DNA from: Brevundimonas sp.
GTDB taxonomy: Bacteria; Pseudomonadota; Alphaproteobacteria; Caulobacterales; Caulobacteraceae
NCBI RefSeq assembly: GCF_029946145.1
Contig: NZ_JAQSDY010000027.1
Location: forward strand, 310,001-374,000
Length of the DNA: 64,000 nucleotides
Direction of reading: 5' to 3'
Positions 8,371 through 17,489 of this stretch are shown in pieces. The translations under genes were made by a program, and so were the position numbers. Numbering within the stretch: position 1 is the first letter of the stretch; each line of letters starts with the position of its first letter. Below the pieces are notes generated by a model that worked only from the letters and a program-made list of their open reading frames with translations, was not told the origin of the DNA and ran no database searches.

Positions 8371-9888
8371 TCACGACGGGACTTCCAGAGCGGGCCGGGG
8401 CCAGCGGACAGCGACGCGGGCGCCCCTGGGCTGTCCCTTTCCACCGTCGCCGGCGCCGACGAAGACCTTGCCGCCGGTGCGCTCCAGCAGGGTGCGGGCG
8501 ATGAAGAAACCCAGACCCATGCCGCCCTGGCTGGGGGCGATGGCCTCGGGCTCGGGCGGCGGGGCCGAGCCCTTCTTTCCCTTGCGGCCCGGCGTGGCGG
8601 CGGCGACCGAGGCCGCGATCTGGGCCGCCAGGGCGCGGCGCGCCTTGCCCTGCGGACGGCTGGTCACATAGGGCTCGCCGAGGCGGGGCAGGATGTCGGC
8701 GGGGAAGCCGGGGCCGTCGTCGACGACCTCGATCTCGATGAAACCGGCGTCGACGATGGCCCGGACCCGCACCCGGGAACCGGCGAAGTCGGCGGCGTTC
8801 TCGACCAGGGTCGACAGGCCGTGGATCACCTCGGGCAGGCGGCGGACGCGAGGCTCGGGCTCGCCCGAGGCGGTGCGAACCTCGACCTGAAAATCCAGGT
8901 CGAAGCCGCGGTGGGGTTCGATGACCTCTTCCAGCAGGGCCGTCAGGCCGACCACGGCGAAGGCGGAATCGCCCTCCTCGGGCTGTTGCGACAGGCGTTT
9001 GAGGATGTCGCGGCAGCGCTCGGCCTGCTGCAGGATCAGGGCGGCGTCCTCGGCGGCGGAGCCGCCCTTGGCCGAGGCGCGCAGCAGTTCCCGGGCCACG
9101 ACCTGGATGGTGGCCAGCGGCGTGCCCAGCTCGTGCGCCGCCGCGGCCGCCAGCCCGCCCAGGGCCGCCAGCCGCTGTTCCCGCTGCAACACGTCCTGGG
9201 TGGTGGCGAGGGCCAGCTCCAGCTTCTCGGCGTCGGCGGCGACCCGCCAGGCGTAGGCCGAGGTGAAGATGACGCCGGTGAACAGGGCCAGGCCGATGCC
9301 GAAGCGGTACAGCGGCGGCAGGTTCAGCTCGGTGCCCGCCTGCCACGGCAGGGGCATGGAGAAGAAGAACAGGGTGGTGGTCGCGACCAGCACGAGGAAG
9401 CCCATGAAGGCCGCCTGACGTCCCGGCAGGGAAGCGGCGGCCACGGTCACGGGCGCGACCAGCAGCAGGCAGAAGGGGTTCTGCAGCCCGCCGGTCAGGG
9501 CCAGCAGGATCGACAGCTGCAGGATGTCGAAGCCCAGATGCGCCGCCGTCATCCGGCCGTCGGGCAGGGAGCCGTCGGTGCGCTTCAGCCGGGCGGTGGC
9601 GTTCAGGTTCATCGCCACGCTGACCGCGATCACCGCCAGACAGCCCCACAGCGGCAGGTCGAAGTGGAAATACAGGGTGGCGATGGCGACGGTCGCGGTC
9701 TGACCGGCGATGGCCATCCAGCGCAGAATGACGAGGGTGCGCAACGACAGGCCCCGGCTGCGGCGCGGCAGGTTGCGCCAGCCCGGGAAACGGTCCGGAT
9801 CTTCGGGCGCGAAGGACGGCCCGGACTGCGGCATGGGGGGCTCTTGGGACAGGCTCACGCGTCTTCTATAGACCGGACGCGCGCGCAT
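8371..9888 (-). CDS. RegB/ActS/PrrB family redox sensor histidine kinase
   Basis: Multi-TM N terminus with GGLQNPF quinone-binding motif, H-box AAAHELGTPLATI, ERCRDIL redox-cysteine region. The start may be downstream of 9888. Confidence 0.92.
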   Translation of the reverse strand: MRARPVYRRRVSLSQEPPMPQSGPSFAPEDPDRFPGWRNLPRRSRGLSLRTLVILRWMAIAGQTATVAIATLYFHFDLPLWGCLAVIAVSVAMNLNATARLKRTDGSLPDGRMTAAHLGFDILQLSILLALTGGLQNPFCLLLVAPVTVAAASLPGRQAAFMGFLVLVATTTLFFFSMPLPWQAGTELNLPPLYRFGIGLALFTGVIFTSAYAWRVAADAEKLELALATTQDVLQREQRLAALGGLAAAAAHELGTPLATIQVVARELLRASAKGGSAAEDAALILQQAERCRDILKRLSQQPEEGDSAFAVVGLTALLEEVIEPHRGFDLDFQVEVRTASGEPEPRVRRLPEVIHGLSTLVENAADFAGSRVRVRAIVDAGFIEIEVVDDGPGFPADILPRLGEPYVTSRPQGKARRALAAQIAASVAAATPGRKGKKGSAPPPEPEAIAPSQGGMGLGFFIARTLLERTGGKVFVGAGDGGKGQPRGARVAVRWPRPALEVPS

Positions 9889-9908
9889 GGCGCGTTTTCG
9901 AGGGGGCC

Positions 9909-10532
9909 GTGATGCCGCGTCGTTCCATCCTGCTGTTCGCCGGAGCCTGTATCGCCATCGCGGCCGCCCTGGCCGTGACCACCATCGTGGTGGTCAATCA
10001 GCGCGAGGGCGTGATCCCGGCTCTGGAGACCTCGACCGGCCAGCCGTCGGTCGGCGGGCCGTTCCAGCTGGTCAATCAGGACGGGCAGGCGGTCGACCAG
10101 ACCATGCTGGACGGGAAATGGTCGCTGGTCTTCTTCGGCTTCACGTACTGCCCCGACTACTGCCCCACGACGCTGGCTGCGCTGGAGGCGACGAAGCAGC
10201 AGCTCGGCGACAGGGCGAAGGACCTGCAGATCGTCTTCATTTCGGTCGATCCCGAGCGGGACACGCCGCAGGCCTTGAAGGACTATCTGTCGTCCGACGG
10301 CTTTCCGCAGGGGGTCATCGGCCTGACCGGCACGCCGGAGCAGGTGAAGGCGGCGGCGGACGCCTATCGCGCCTACTACCAGAAGGTCGGCGAGGGCGAG
10401 GGCTACACCATGAACCACTCGCTGACCGTCTATCTGATGGGGCCGGACGGGAAGTTCCGCAGCGCGCTGGCCCATGATCTGGGGCCGCAACGGGCGGCTG
10501 AGGTGATCGAACGGGCCATGGCGCGGGGGTAG
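9909..10532 (+). CDS. SCO1/SenC family copper chaperone
   Basis: FFGFTYCPDYCPTTLAAL CxxxC motif; ISVDPERDTPQALKDYL; N-terminal TM. Confidence 0.93.
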   Translation: MMPRRSILLFAGACIAIAAALAVTTIVVVNQREGVIPALETSTGQPSVGGPFQLVNQDGQAVDQTMLDGKWSLVFFGFTYCPDYCPTTLAALEATKQQLGDRAKDLQIVFISVDPERDTPQALKDYLSSDGFPQGVIGLTGTPEQVKAAADAYRAYYQKVGEGEGYTMNHSLTVYLMGPDGKFRSALAHDLGPQRAAEVIERAMARG

Positions 10533-10535
10533 TGA

Positions 10536-10655
10536 ATTCTCCCTCCCCCGAAGTGGGGAGGGTGGTCGCGCAGCGACCGGGTGGGGAATTTCGGGCGTAC
10601 CCCACCCTGTCGTCGCTTCGCGCCGACATCCCTCCCCACTTCGGGGGAGGGAGAA
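10536..10655. repeat. family B palindromic intergenic element, copy B1
   Basis: CTCCCTCCCCCGAAGTGGGGAGGGTGG...CCCTCCCCACTTCGGGGGAGGGAG outer inverted repeat with inner GGTCGC/GCGACC hairpins; related copies at 22555 and 59603. Confidence 0.88.
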
Positions 10656-10739
10656 ACCGGTTGCACCGCTAATCTTTTTGCAGTGCGATGCGTTCTATGG
10701 TGCTCTGCCGCGTACGGCGGGGGCCGTCTCAAGGATTCC

Positions 10740-12020
10740 ATGCTCTATTCGCTTCATGAGCTCGCCTATCACTCGGCGACGCCGTTCCGGTTCGGGGCCC
10801 GGATGGCCCGCCAGTTCTGGAGTTCTCCGTTCAATCCGGCTTCGGACACCGCGCTGGGCCGCACGGCCTTCGCCTCGGCCGAACTGTTCGAGAGCGTGAC
10901 GCGCCGGTACGGCAAGCCCGCCTGGGGTCTGGAGACCATCACGGTCGGCGGCAAGAACGTGCGGACGACCGAACAGGTCGTCTGGTCCTCGCCCTGGTGC
11001 AAACTGGTGCGGTTCGCGCGGCACATCGGTGATGTGAAGCGGGCCGGCAAGCCGGCCACGGCGCCGGCGGTGCTGATCGTCGCGCCGCTGTCGGGCCACT
11101 ACGCCACCCTGCTGCGCGGCACGGTCGAGGGCTTCCTGCAGGACCACGACGTCTATGTCACCGACTGGGTCAACGCCCGTCAGGTGCCGATGCTGGAGGG
11201 GCGGTTCGATTTCTTCGACTACATCGACCACGTCCGCACCATGCTGGCCGTCATCGGCCCGCGCGCCCATGTGGTCGGCGTCTGCCAGCCGGGCCCGCCG
11301 GTGCTGGCCGCCTGCGCCCTGATGGCCGAGGACGAGGATCCCAATCGCCCGGCTTCGATGACCTTCATGGGTTCGCCGATCGACGCGCGTCTGTCGCCGA
11401 CGGTGACCAACCAGCTGGCGGAGGAAAAGCCCTTCACCTGGTTCAAATCCAACATGATCCACACCGCGCCCTGGCCCTATCCGGGCTTTGGACGGCGGGT
11501 CTATCCGGGCTTCGTCCAGCTCTACAGCTTCATGTCGATGAACGAGGACCGCCACCGCGACGCCCATCACGAGTATTTCCAGCACCTGGTCAATGGCGAC
11601 GGCGACGGCGTCGACAAGCACGAGGAATTCTACGACGAATATCTGTCGGTGCTGGACCTGACCGAGGAATTCTATCTCCAGACCATCGACATCGTCTTCC
11701 AGCAGCACCTGCTGCCGCGCGGCCTGCTGGAGCATCGCGGGCGCAAGGTCGATCTGACGAAGGTCACGGACATCGGCCTGATGACGGTCGAGGGAGCCAG
11801 GGACGACATCTCGGGCGTGGGCCAGACCCAGGCGGCGCACACCCTGTGCGCCGGGCTGACGGACGAACTGCGCACCCTGTACGTCCATCCCGAGGTCGGC
11901 CACTACGGCGTCTTCAACGGGCGCCGGTTCCGCGACGACATCTATCCGGCGGTGCGCGACTTCATCGCCAGACACGAGGCCATCTGTGCAGTACCGGAAC
12001 GGCCAGCGGCTGCCGCCTGA
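10740..12020 (+). CDS. phaZ: intracellular polyhydroxyalkanoate depolymerase
   Basis: MLYSLHELAYHSATPFR..; VVGVCQPGPPVLAACALM with Cys nucleophile in the C-Q-P context typical of intracellular PhaZ. Start taken at 10740. Confidence 0.92.
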   Translation: MLYSLHELAYHSATPFRFGARMARQFWSSPFNPASDTALGRTAFASAELFESVTRRYGKPAWGLETITVGGKNVRTTEQVVWSSPWCKLVRFARHIGDVKRAGKPATAPAVLIVAPLSGHYATLLRGTVEGFLQDHDVYVTDWVNARQVPMLEGRFDFFDYIDHVRTMLAVIGPRAHVVGVCQPGPPVLAACALMAEDEDPNRPASMTFMGSPIDARLSPTVTNQLAEEKPFTWFKSNMIHTAPWPYPGFGRRVYPGFVQLYSFMSMNEDRHRDAHHEYFQHLVNGDGDGVDKHEEFYDEYLSVLDLTEEFYLQTIDIVFQQHLLPRGLLEHRGRKVDLTKVTDIGLMTVEGARDDISGVGQTQAAHTLCAGLTDELRTLYVHPEVGHYGVFNGRRFRDDIYPAVRDFIARHEAICAVPERPAAAA

Positions 12021-12711
12021 GGGACCGGAACGTCTCGGCGTAGCCGCGAGGCTGTCGGTCAATCCGCGCGCCCGGCGGCTGTCGATCCGCATCGACGCGC
12101 GCGTCGGCGAGGCGGTGCTGATCGCGCCGTCCGAGCGCAAACTGGCCGACGTTGTCGCCTTCGCCCGCACCAAGGCCTCGTGGATGCGCCAGCGTCTGGC
12201 CGAACGTCCGCACGGGACGCCGCTGGAGCCCGGCGCGGTCATCGACCTGTTCGGCAGGCCGACGCGGTTGATCGCCACCGGCGGCGCCGGAGCGGCGCGG
12301 CTGACCGAGGATGAGGACGGCCCCGTGATCGCCTCGGGCGGCGAGGGCGAGGCCTACGCCCGGCGGGTGGAAAACCTGTTCAAACGGGTGGCGCGGGAAA
12401 CCCTCCAGACCCGCACCGACGTGCATCTGCGCACCCTGGGCCAGCGCCCCGTCAGGATGTCGATCGCCGATCCGAAATCGCGCTGGGGCTCGTGCAGCCC
12501 GCACAATCGCAGCATCCGCTACAGCTGGCGCGTGGTCATGGCCCCATCGGCGGTGATCGACTATCTCGCCGCCCATGAAGTGGCCCATCTGGTCCATGCG
12601 GATCACAGCCCCGCCTACTGGTCGGTGGTGCAGAGCCTGGTCGGCGACCACCGGCCGTTCCGGAAATGGCTGCGAGACAACGGGCCCGCCCTGCACGCGG
12701 TGGGGCGCTGA
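11986..12711 (+). CDS. M48/YgjP-type (DUF45) metallopeptidase
   Basis: SRWGSCSPHNRSIRYSWRVVMAPSAVIDYLAAHEVAHLVHADHSPAYW: HExxH-type motif; overlaps the end of phaZ. Confidence 0.9.
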   Translation: MQYRNGQRLPPEGPERLGVAARLSVNPRARRLSIRIDARVGEAVLIAPSERKLADVVAFARTKASWMRQRLAERPHGTPLEPGAVIDLFGRPTRLIATGGAGAARLTEDEDGPVIASGGEGEAYARRVENLFKRVARETLQTRTDVHLRTLGQRPVRMSIADPKSRWGSCSPHNRSIRYSWRVVMAPSAVIDYLAAHEVAHLVHADHSPAYWSVVQSLVGDHRPFRKWLRDNGPALHAVGR

Positions 12712-12713
12712 CC

Positions 12714-12885
12714 GCTCCTCCCCATGAGCGGAGCGAATGGGGAGGTGGATCGACGGCGAAGCCGGCGAGACGGAGGGGGCGACTCGGTGCGACGGGATTG
12801 GCGATCCACCGGCTCCGCCGGCGTCGCCCCCTCCGTCACGGCGCGAGGGTGCGCCGCGCCACCTCCCCACGCGTGGGGAGGAGAC
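12714..12885. repeat. family A nested palindromic element, copy A2
   Basis: Same organisation as A1, in the convergent gap between the DUF45 peptidase and PBP1A genes. Confidence 0.9.
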
Positions 12886-12894
12886 CCGGTCTCC

Positions 12895-15000
12895 TCAAAA
12901 GAACAGCGGGTCGGCCTTCTTTTCGGGCGGGGGAGCCGGTTCAGGCCGCTGGTCCGACGCGTCCCGTTGAGGCTGGGGCGCGGTGGGGCGGACGACAGGC
13001 GGGCCCGGTTCCGGACGGCGCGGTTCCAGCGTCGGCTGATCCTCGGGCGGAATGGCCTCGTCGGCGGGCGGGCTGTCGCCGAACAGGTCGCCGATCTCGC
13101 CCAGCAGGTTCTCGACGGGACTGGTCGGCGCCTGCCAGCCTTCGGGCATGGCCGGACCGTTGGGGATGGCCGGGGCGTTCAGGCGCGGCAGGGCCGCCTC
13201 CATGAAGCCGCGCCAGATGGCCGCGGGGGACGAGCCGCCGGTGACGCCGCGCATCGCCGTATTGTCGTCCTTGCCGACCCAGACGGCGGTGACGAAGCCG
13301 CCGGTGTAGCCGACGAACCAGGCGTCCTTGTAGTCCGAGGTCGTGCCGGTTTTGCCCGCCACGTCGCGGCCGGCGATGGCCGCCGATCGGCCCGTGCCCG
13401 AGGTCATGACGCCGCGCAGCATCTGGTTCTGGTAATAGAGGAAGGGGTTGGAGATGGCCTGCACCGCGCCGTCGGCCCGGGCCGAGCGCTGGTAGATCAC
13501 CCGCCCCTGCGGCGTGCGGATGCGGCTGATGCCATAGGCGCGCACGCGCTTGCCGCCGTTGGCGAAGGCGTCGAAGGCCTGGGCCATCTCAAGCGGCGAA
13601 ACCTCGACGGCGCCCAGGGCCATGGCCGGCTCAAGTCCGATGCGGCTGGTGATGCCGAGGCGCCGCGCGGTGCGGGCGACATTGTCGCGGCCGATCTGGT
13701 CGGCCAGTCCGGCGGCGACGGTGTTGGTCGACTGGGCCACGGCGTTGGCCAGGGACATCTCGCCGTTGAAGGTCCCCGAATAGTTGCGCGGCGACCAGTT
13801 GCCGATGCGGATCGGCGCGTCATTGACCCGCGTCTCGGGCGTGTAGCCGCTTTCCAGCGCAGTCAGATAGACGAAGGGCTTGAAGGCCGAGCCGGCCTGA
13901 CGGCGGGCGTCGACGGCGCGGTTGAACTGGCTGTCGGCATAGGAGGCGCCGCCGATCATGGCCCGCACGCGGCCGTCCCCGTCCAAGGCGACCAGGGCCG
14001 CCTGCTGCACGCCCTTGGACCGGTCGCGCCGCAGGATGCGGTTCACGGACCGTTCGGCCTGGGTCTGCAGCGTCAGGTCCATCGTGGTTTCGACGATCAT
14101 GTCCTCGGTCGGTTCGCCGACCAGTTCGCGGATCTGCTTGTCCAGCCAGTCGATGAAATACTGGGCGTGCTGGCTCGACAGGGTGCGCGACACCCGCACG
14201 GGCGAGGCCGCGGCCTCGGCGCGCTGTTCCGGGGTGATGACCCCGGCGTCGACCATTTCGTTCAGGACCACCGTGGCGCGCGTCCCGGCCCGCTCGCTCT
14301 CCGACACGGGCGAATAGCGCGACGGGGCTTTCAGCAGGCCGGCCAGCAGGGCGGCCTCGCCGACCGTCAGCTGTTTGGCGCTCTTGTCGAAATAGCGCTG
14401 CGACGCGGCCTCGATGCCGTATGCGCCGGCGCCGAAATAGACGCGGTTCAGATAGAGGGCGAGGATCTCGTCCTTGGAGAATTTCATCTCCAGCCAGACG
14501 GCCAGCATCAGCTCCTGGACCTTGCGCTTGATGTTCTGGTCCGGGCTCAGGAACAGGTTCTTGGCCAGCTGCTGGGTCAGGGTCGAGCCGCCCTGGACCA
14601 CCCGCCCGGCGCGCATGTTGGCGGCCATGGCGCGGGTCATGCCGACGGGGTCGAAGCCGGGGTGGTGGTAGAAGCGCCGGTCCTCGATGGCGATGAAGGC
14701 GGCCGGGACATAGTCGGGCAGGGAGGCCAGATCAGCCGGGGGCGCCTGTTGGGTCCCGCGCACGGCGATCAGGGCGCCGTTGCGGTCCAGATAGGTGATC
14801 GAGGGCTGGCGATCGACATTGTACAGCGTCGAGGTGTCGGGCAGATCGCGGGCGAAGACCGCGAAGAAGACCACCAGGAAGATCAGGCCCCAGACGGCCA
14901 GGACCGCGGCCCAATAGACCAGCCTCTGCACCGGCGTGCGCGCGGGCCGGGGGCCGCCGGCGTTGCCGCCGCGTCCGAAGCTGAAGCCGGAACCCGCCAT
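12895..15000 (-). CDS. penicillin-binding protein 1A family (transglycosylase/transpeptidase)
   Basis: AFIAIEDRRFYHHPGFDP...GGSTLTQQLAKNLFL (GT51) and QAGSAFKPFVYLTALE, SxN and KTGTT motifs. Start placed at MAGSGFSFGRGG (15000). Confidence 0.92.
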   Translation of the reverse strand: MAGSGFSFGRGGNAGGPRPARTPVQRLVYWAAVLAVWGLIFLVVFFAVFARDLPDTSTLYNVDRQPSITYLDRNGALIAVRGTQQAPPADLASLPDYVPAAFIAIEDRRFYHHPGFDPVGMTRAMAANMRAGRVVQGGSTLTQQLAKNLFLSPDQNIKRKVQELMLAVWLEMKFSKDEILALYLNRVYFGAGAYGIEAASQRYFDKSAKQLTVGEAALLAGLLKAPSRYSPVSESERAGTRATVVLNEMVDAGVITPEQRAEAAASPVRVSRTLSSQHAQYFIDWLDKQIRELVGEPTEDMIVETTMDLTLQTQAERSVNRILRRDRSKGVQQAALVALDGDGRVRAMIGGASYADSQFNRAVDARRQAGSAFKPFVYLTALESGYTPETRVNDAPIRIGNWSPRNYSGTFNGEMSLANAVAQSTNTVAAGLADQIGRDNVARTARRLGITSRIGLEPAMALGAVEVSPLEMAQAFDAFANGGKRVRAYGISRIRTPQGRVIYQRSARADGAVQAISNPFLYYQNQMLRGVMTSGTGRSAAIAGRDVAGKTGTTSDYKDAWFVGYTGGFVTAVWVGKDDNTAMRGVTGGSSPAAIWRGFMEAALPRLNAPAIPNGPAMPEGWQAPTSPVENLLGEIGDLFGDSPPADEAIPPEDQPTLEPRRPEPGPPVVRPTAPQPQRDASDQRPEPAPPPEKKADPLFF

Positions 15001-15059
15001 GGAAACCTCATCTGACCTGGACCGGTCGTAGCCGATCAGGCCGTCAACGGAAACGCCCC

Positions 15060-15093
15060 CGTAGGGATTGTCGGCATGCCGACAATCCCTACG
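15060..15093. promoter_or_regulatory. perfect 34-bp palindrome upstream of the PBP1A gene
   Basis: CGTAGGGATTGTCGGCA|TGCCGACAATCCCTACG: 17-bp half-sites, no mismatch, no spacer. Confidence 0.85.
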
Positions 15094-15111
15094 ATTCGAA
15101 AGTTGGCGCGC

Positions 15112-15153
15112 GACTGAGTCCGAAAACCGGAAACCACTTTTCGGGTCGCGCTT
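15112..15153. repeat. short CCGAAAA...TTTTCGG hairpin repeat
   Basis: GACTGAGTCCGAAAACCGGAAACCACTTTTCGGGTCGCGCTTA with CCGAAAA/TTTTCGG stem at 15120-15144; resembles a dispersed alphaproteobacterial hairpin repeat (from memory). Confidence 0.5.
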
Positions 15154-15208
15154 ACCGATCACACGACCGTGAGGGACGTTTCCGCCGAAACCATGACGCT
15201 TTGGGCCC

Positions 15209-16189
15209 CTATTTCAAAAACGCGTTCACCTCGGCGGCGAACCGGGCGGGCTGGTCCAGCATGATGAAGTGGGCGCTGTCGTCGATCCGCGTGAACCCGG
15301 CCGAGGGCAGGGTAGCGAACGAGGCGCGGTAGATGCCGTCCACCATCTCGTCGGTCATGCGCGGGTCGTTGAACCTCACATACAGGACCTGGGTGGGGGC
15401 CGTGATGCGGGGCAGTTCGGGGCGCAGGTCGGTGACGATCAGCTCGCGGAAGGCCGAGGCGGAGACGGCGCGGTCGCTGGTCGCCGTGTCTTCCAGCGGC
15501 CCGGCGCGCAGGGACTCGGTGTTGATCATGCTGGTGACGGAGGCGGCGGCCTGCTGGCGATAGGCTTCCTCGGGTCCCGCGGTCATGCCGGCGTAGATCT
15601 GGTCGGCCATCGGGGAGACGCTTTCCGCCGTGGCGCCCGGCGCGCCGAATATCGCGCCCATAAACGGCACCATGTCGACCACCATCAGCTTGCCGACGCT
15701 GTCGGGATGGCGGGCGGCCAGCATCATGGCGATGGTGCCGCCCATGGAATGGCCGATGACGGCCGGCTTGTTCAGCCGCTGTTCGGCGATGTAGCGGGCG
15801 AGTTCCTCGGCCACCGGAGCCGAGACAGGGCCCGTGGCGTTGTCCTTGGCGGCGGCGGCGGCGAAGCCCTGGATGTGGACGCGATGGACGCGATAGCGGC
15901 CCTTCAGTTCTTCCGTCAGGCCGTCCCAGACCTCGGGCGAGGACGACAGGCCGGGGATCAGGATGACGTCGCCGACGGGGTGCTCGGGTGCGTCGACGCG
16001 GACGTGGAAGCGGCCGGACTCGAAGTCGGCGTGGGCGTGGGCGTGGGCCGCCGCCGGCGCCGGCGCCGGGGCGGGAGCGGGACCCTGCGGATGATGCTGA
16101 TGCTCCTGCGCGAACGCAGGCGCGGCGGCGAGGACGAGCGCCCCGGCGAGGGAGGCGGAAAGCGCCGCGACGGCGGTCATGGTCTTCAT
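15209..16189 (-). CDS. alpha/beta hydrolase with signal peptide
   Basis: AAAPAFAQEHQHH signal; VILIPGLSSSPEVW; VIGHSMGGTIAMMLAARHP. Confidence 0.9.
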   Translation of the reverse strand: MKTMTAVAALSASLAGALVLAAAPAFAQEHQHHPQGPAPAPAPAPAAAHAHAHADFESGRFHVRVDAPEHPVGDVILIPGLSSSPEVWDGLTEELKGRYRVHRVHIQGFAAAAAKDNATGPVSAPVAEELARYIAEQRLNKPAVIGHSMGGTIAMMLAARHPDSVGKLMVVDMVPFMGAIFGAPGATAESVSPMADQIYAGMTAGPEEAYRQQAAASVTSMINTESLRAGPLEDTATSDRAVSASAFRELIVTDLRPELPRITAPTQVLYVRFNDPRMTDEMVDGIYRASFATLPSAGFTRIDDSAHFIMLDQPARFAAEVNAFLK

Positions 16190-16307
16190 GGTCGGATCCC
16201 CGGAATTAACGGGCGACGCGCCCGTATCTGTCCTCTAGTCGCCGCAGAGGGCGTGATCGGATGCAGTCGGTCAAGACTTCGCGCATCCGGGCCGCTAAAC
16301 TGAGATC

Positions 16308-17429
16308 ATGAGCCCAGCCGACAGCGCCTCCGTTTCCGCCAACTCGCCCGAGGCGAAGGCCCCGCCGACGGCTTTCGGCAAGGGTTTCGTGCTGGACGCC
16401 TGGTATTTCGTCGCCCTGTCGCGAGACGTCGCCGCCGCCTCGCTGAAGCGGCACGAGCTGCTGGGAGAGCCGGTCCTGGTCGGCCGGACGCGGGCGGGTC
16501 AGGTCTATGCGATGCGCGACATCTGCCCTCACCGCGCCGCGCCGCTGTCGGCCGGGCGGCTGGTCGAGAAGCCGGGCGAGGGCGAGACGATCGAGTGCTG
16601 CTATCACGGCTGGCGCTTCCGACCCGACGGGGTCTGCGCGGCCATTCCGTCCCTGGTCGAGGACCAGGCCTTCGAGGCTGATCGCATCCGGGTGCGATCC
16701 TATCCGGCGCGCGAAAGTCAGGGGATGGTGTTCGTCTGGGTCGCGTCCGACCCGCGCAACCTCGCCGGGCCGGACCATGAACCGCCAGTCTTCCCCGGCG
16801 TGGTCGGCGGCGAGGCCAGGCTGGTCGAGTGGATGGATTTCGAGTCCCACATCGACCATGCCGTCGTCGGCCTGATGGACCCCGCTCACGGCCCCTATGT
16901 GCATCAGCAATGGTGGTGGCGGTCCGCGCATTCGATGCACGAGAAGGCCAAGGCCTTCGAACCGCGCGAGCAGGGCTTCGCCATGGTGCGGCACGCGCCG
17001 TCGTCGAACAGCCGGGCCTACAGGATCCTGGGCGGCGCGCCAGCGACCGAGATCAGCTTCCGCCTGCCCGGCTATCGCTGGGAGCATATCCAGGTGGGGC
17101 CGAAGCAGGTCCTGGCCCTGACCTGTCTGACGCCGATCAGCGAGACCAGGACGCGGATCACCCAGATCTTCTGGTCCGACCACTGGGTGTTCGCGATCGC
17201 CAGACCTTTCCTGCGGATGGGGGTGGTCGCCTTCCTGAAACAGGACGGCGGCATGGTGAACCTGCAGAACGAGGGCCTGCGCTACGACCCGGCGCTGATC
17301 TGGATCGACGACGCCGACAAACAGGCGAAATGGTACCAGCAGCTGAAACGCGAATGGGGCAAGAGCCGCGCCGAGGGGCGGGCATTCGCCAATCCCGTGA
17401 AGGCGACGACATTGCGCTGGAAGAGCTGA
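16308..17429 (+). CDS. Rieske [2Fe-2S] aromatic ring-hydroxylating oxygenase alpha-subunit-like protein
   Basis: CPHRAAPLSAGRL...CCYHGWRF Rieske cluster ligands; downstream DFESHIDHAVVGLMDPAHGPYVH. Confidence 0.92.
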   Translation: MSPADSASVSANSPEAKAPPTAFGKGFVLDAWYFVALSRDVAAASLKRHELLGEPVLVGRTRAGQVYAMRDICPHRAAPLSAGRLVEKPGEGETIECCYHGWRFRPDGVCAAIPSLVEDQAFEADRIRVRSYPARESQGMVFVWVASDPRNLAGPDHEPPVFPGVVGGEARLVEWMDFESHIDHAVVGLMDPAHGPYVHQQWWWRSAHSMHEKAKAFEPREQGFAMVRHAPSSNSRAYRILGGAPATEISFRLPGYRWEHIQVGPKQVLALTCLTPISETRTRITQIFWSDHWVFAIARPFLRMGVVAFLKQDGGMVNLQNEGLRYDPALIWIDDADKQAKWYQQLKREWGKSRAEGRAFANPVKATTLRWKS

Positions 17430-17447
17430 AGGCCGCGACCTGATCCT

Positions 17448-17484
17448 GTCTCCTCCCTGTCGGCGCAGCCGATGGGGAGGAGAC
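17448..17484. repeat. minimal family-A-like hairpin, copy A5
   Basis: GTCTCCTCCC...GGGGAGGAGAC with SD-like GTCGGCGCAGCCGAT interior; convergent gap between Rieske and TetR genes. Confidence 0.75.
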
Positions 17485-17489
17485 GAGGC

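Noticed and set aside
12724-15015. 763-aa plus-strand ORF opposite the PBP1A gene
   Set aside because: Antisense shadow of a recognised PBP1A gene; Gly/Arg/His/Asp-rich composition typical of high-GC spurious ORFs.
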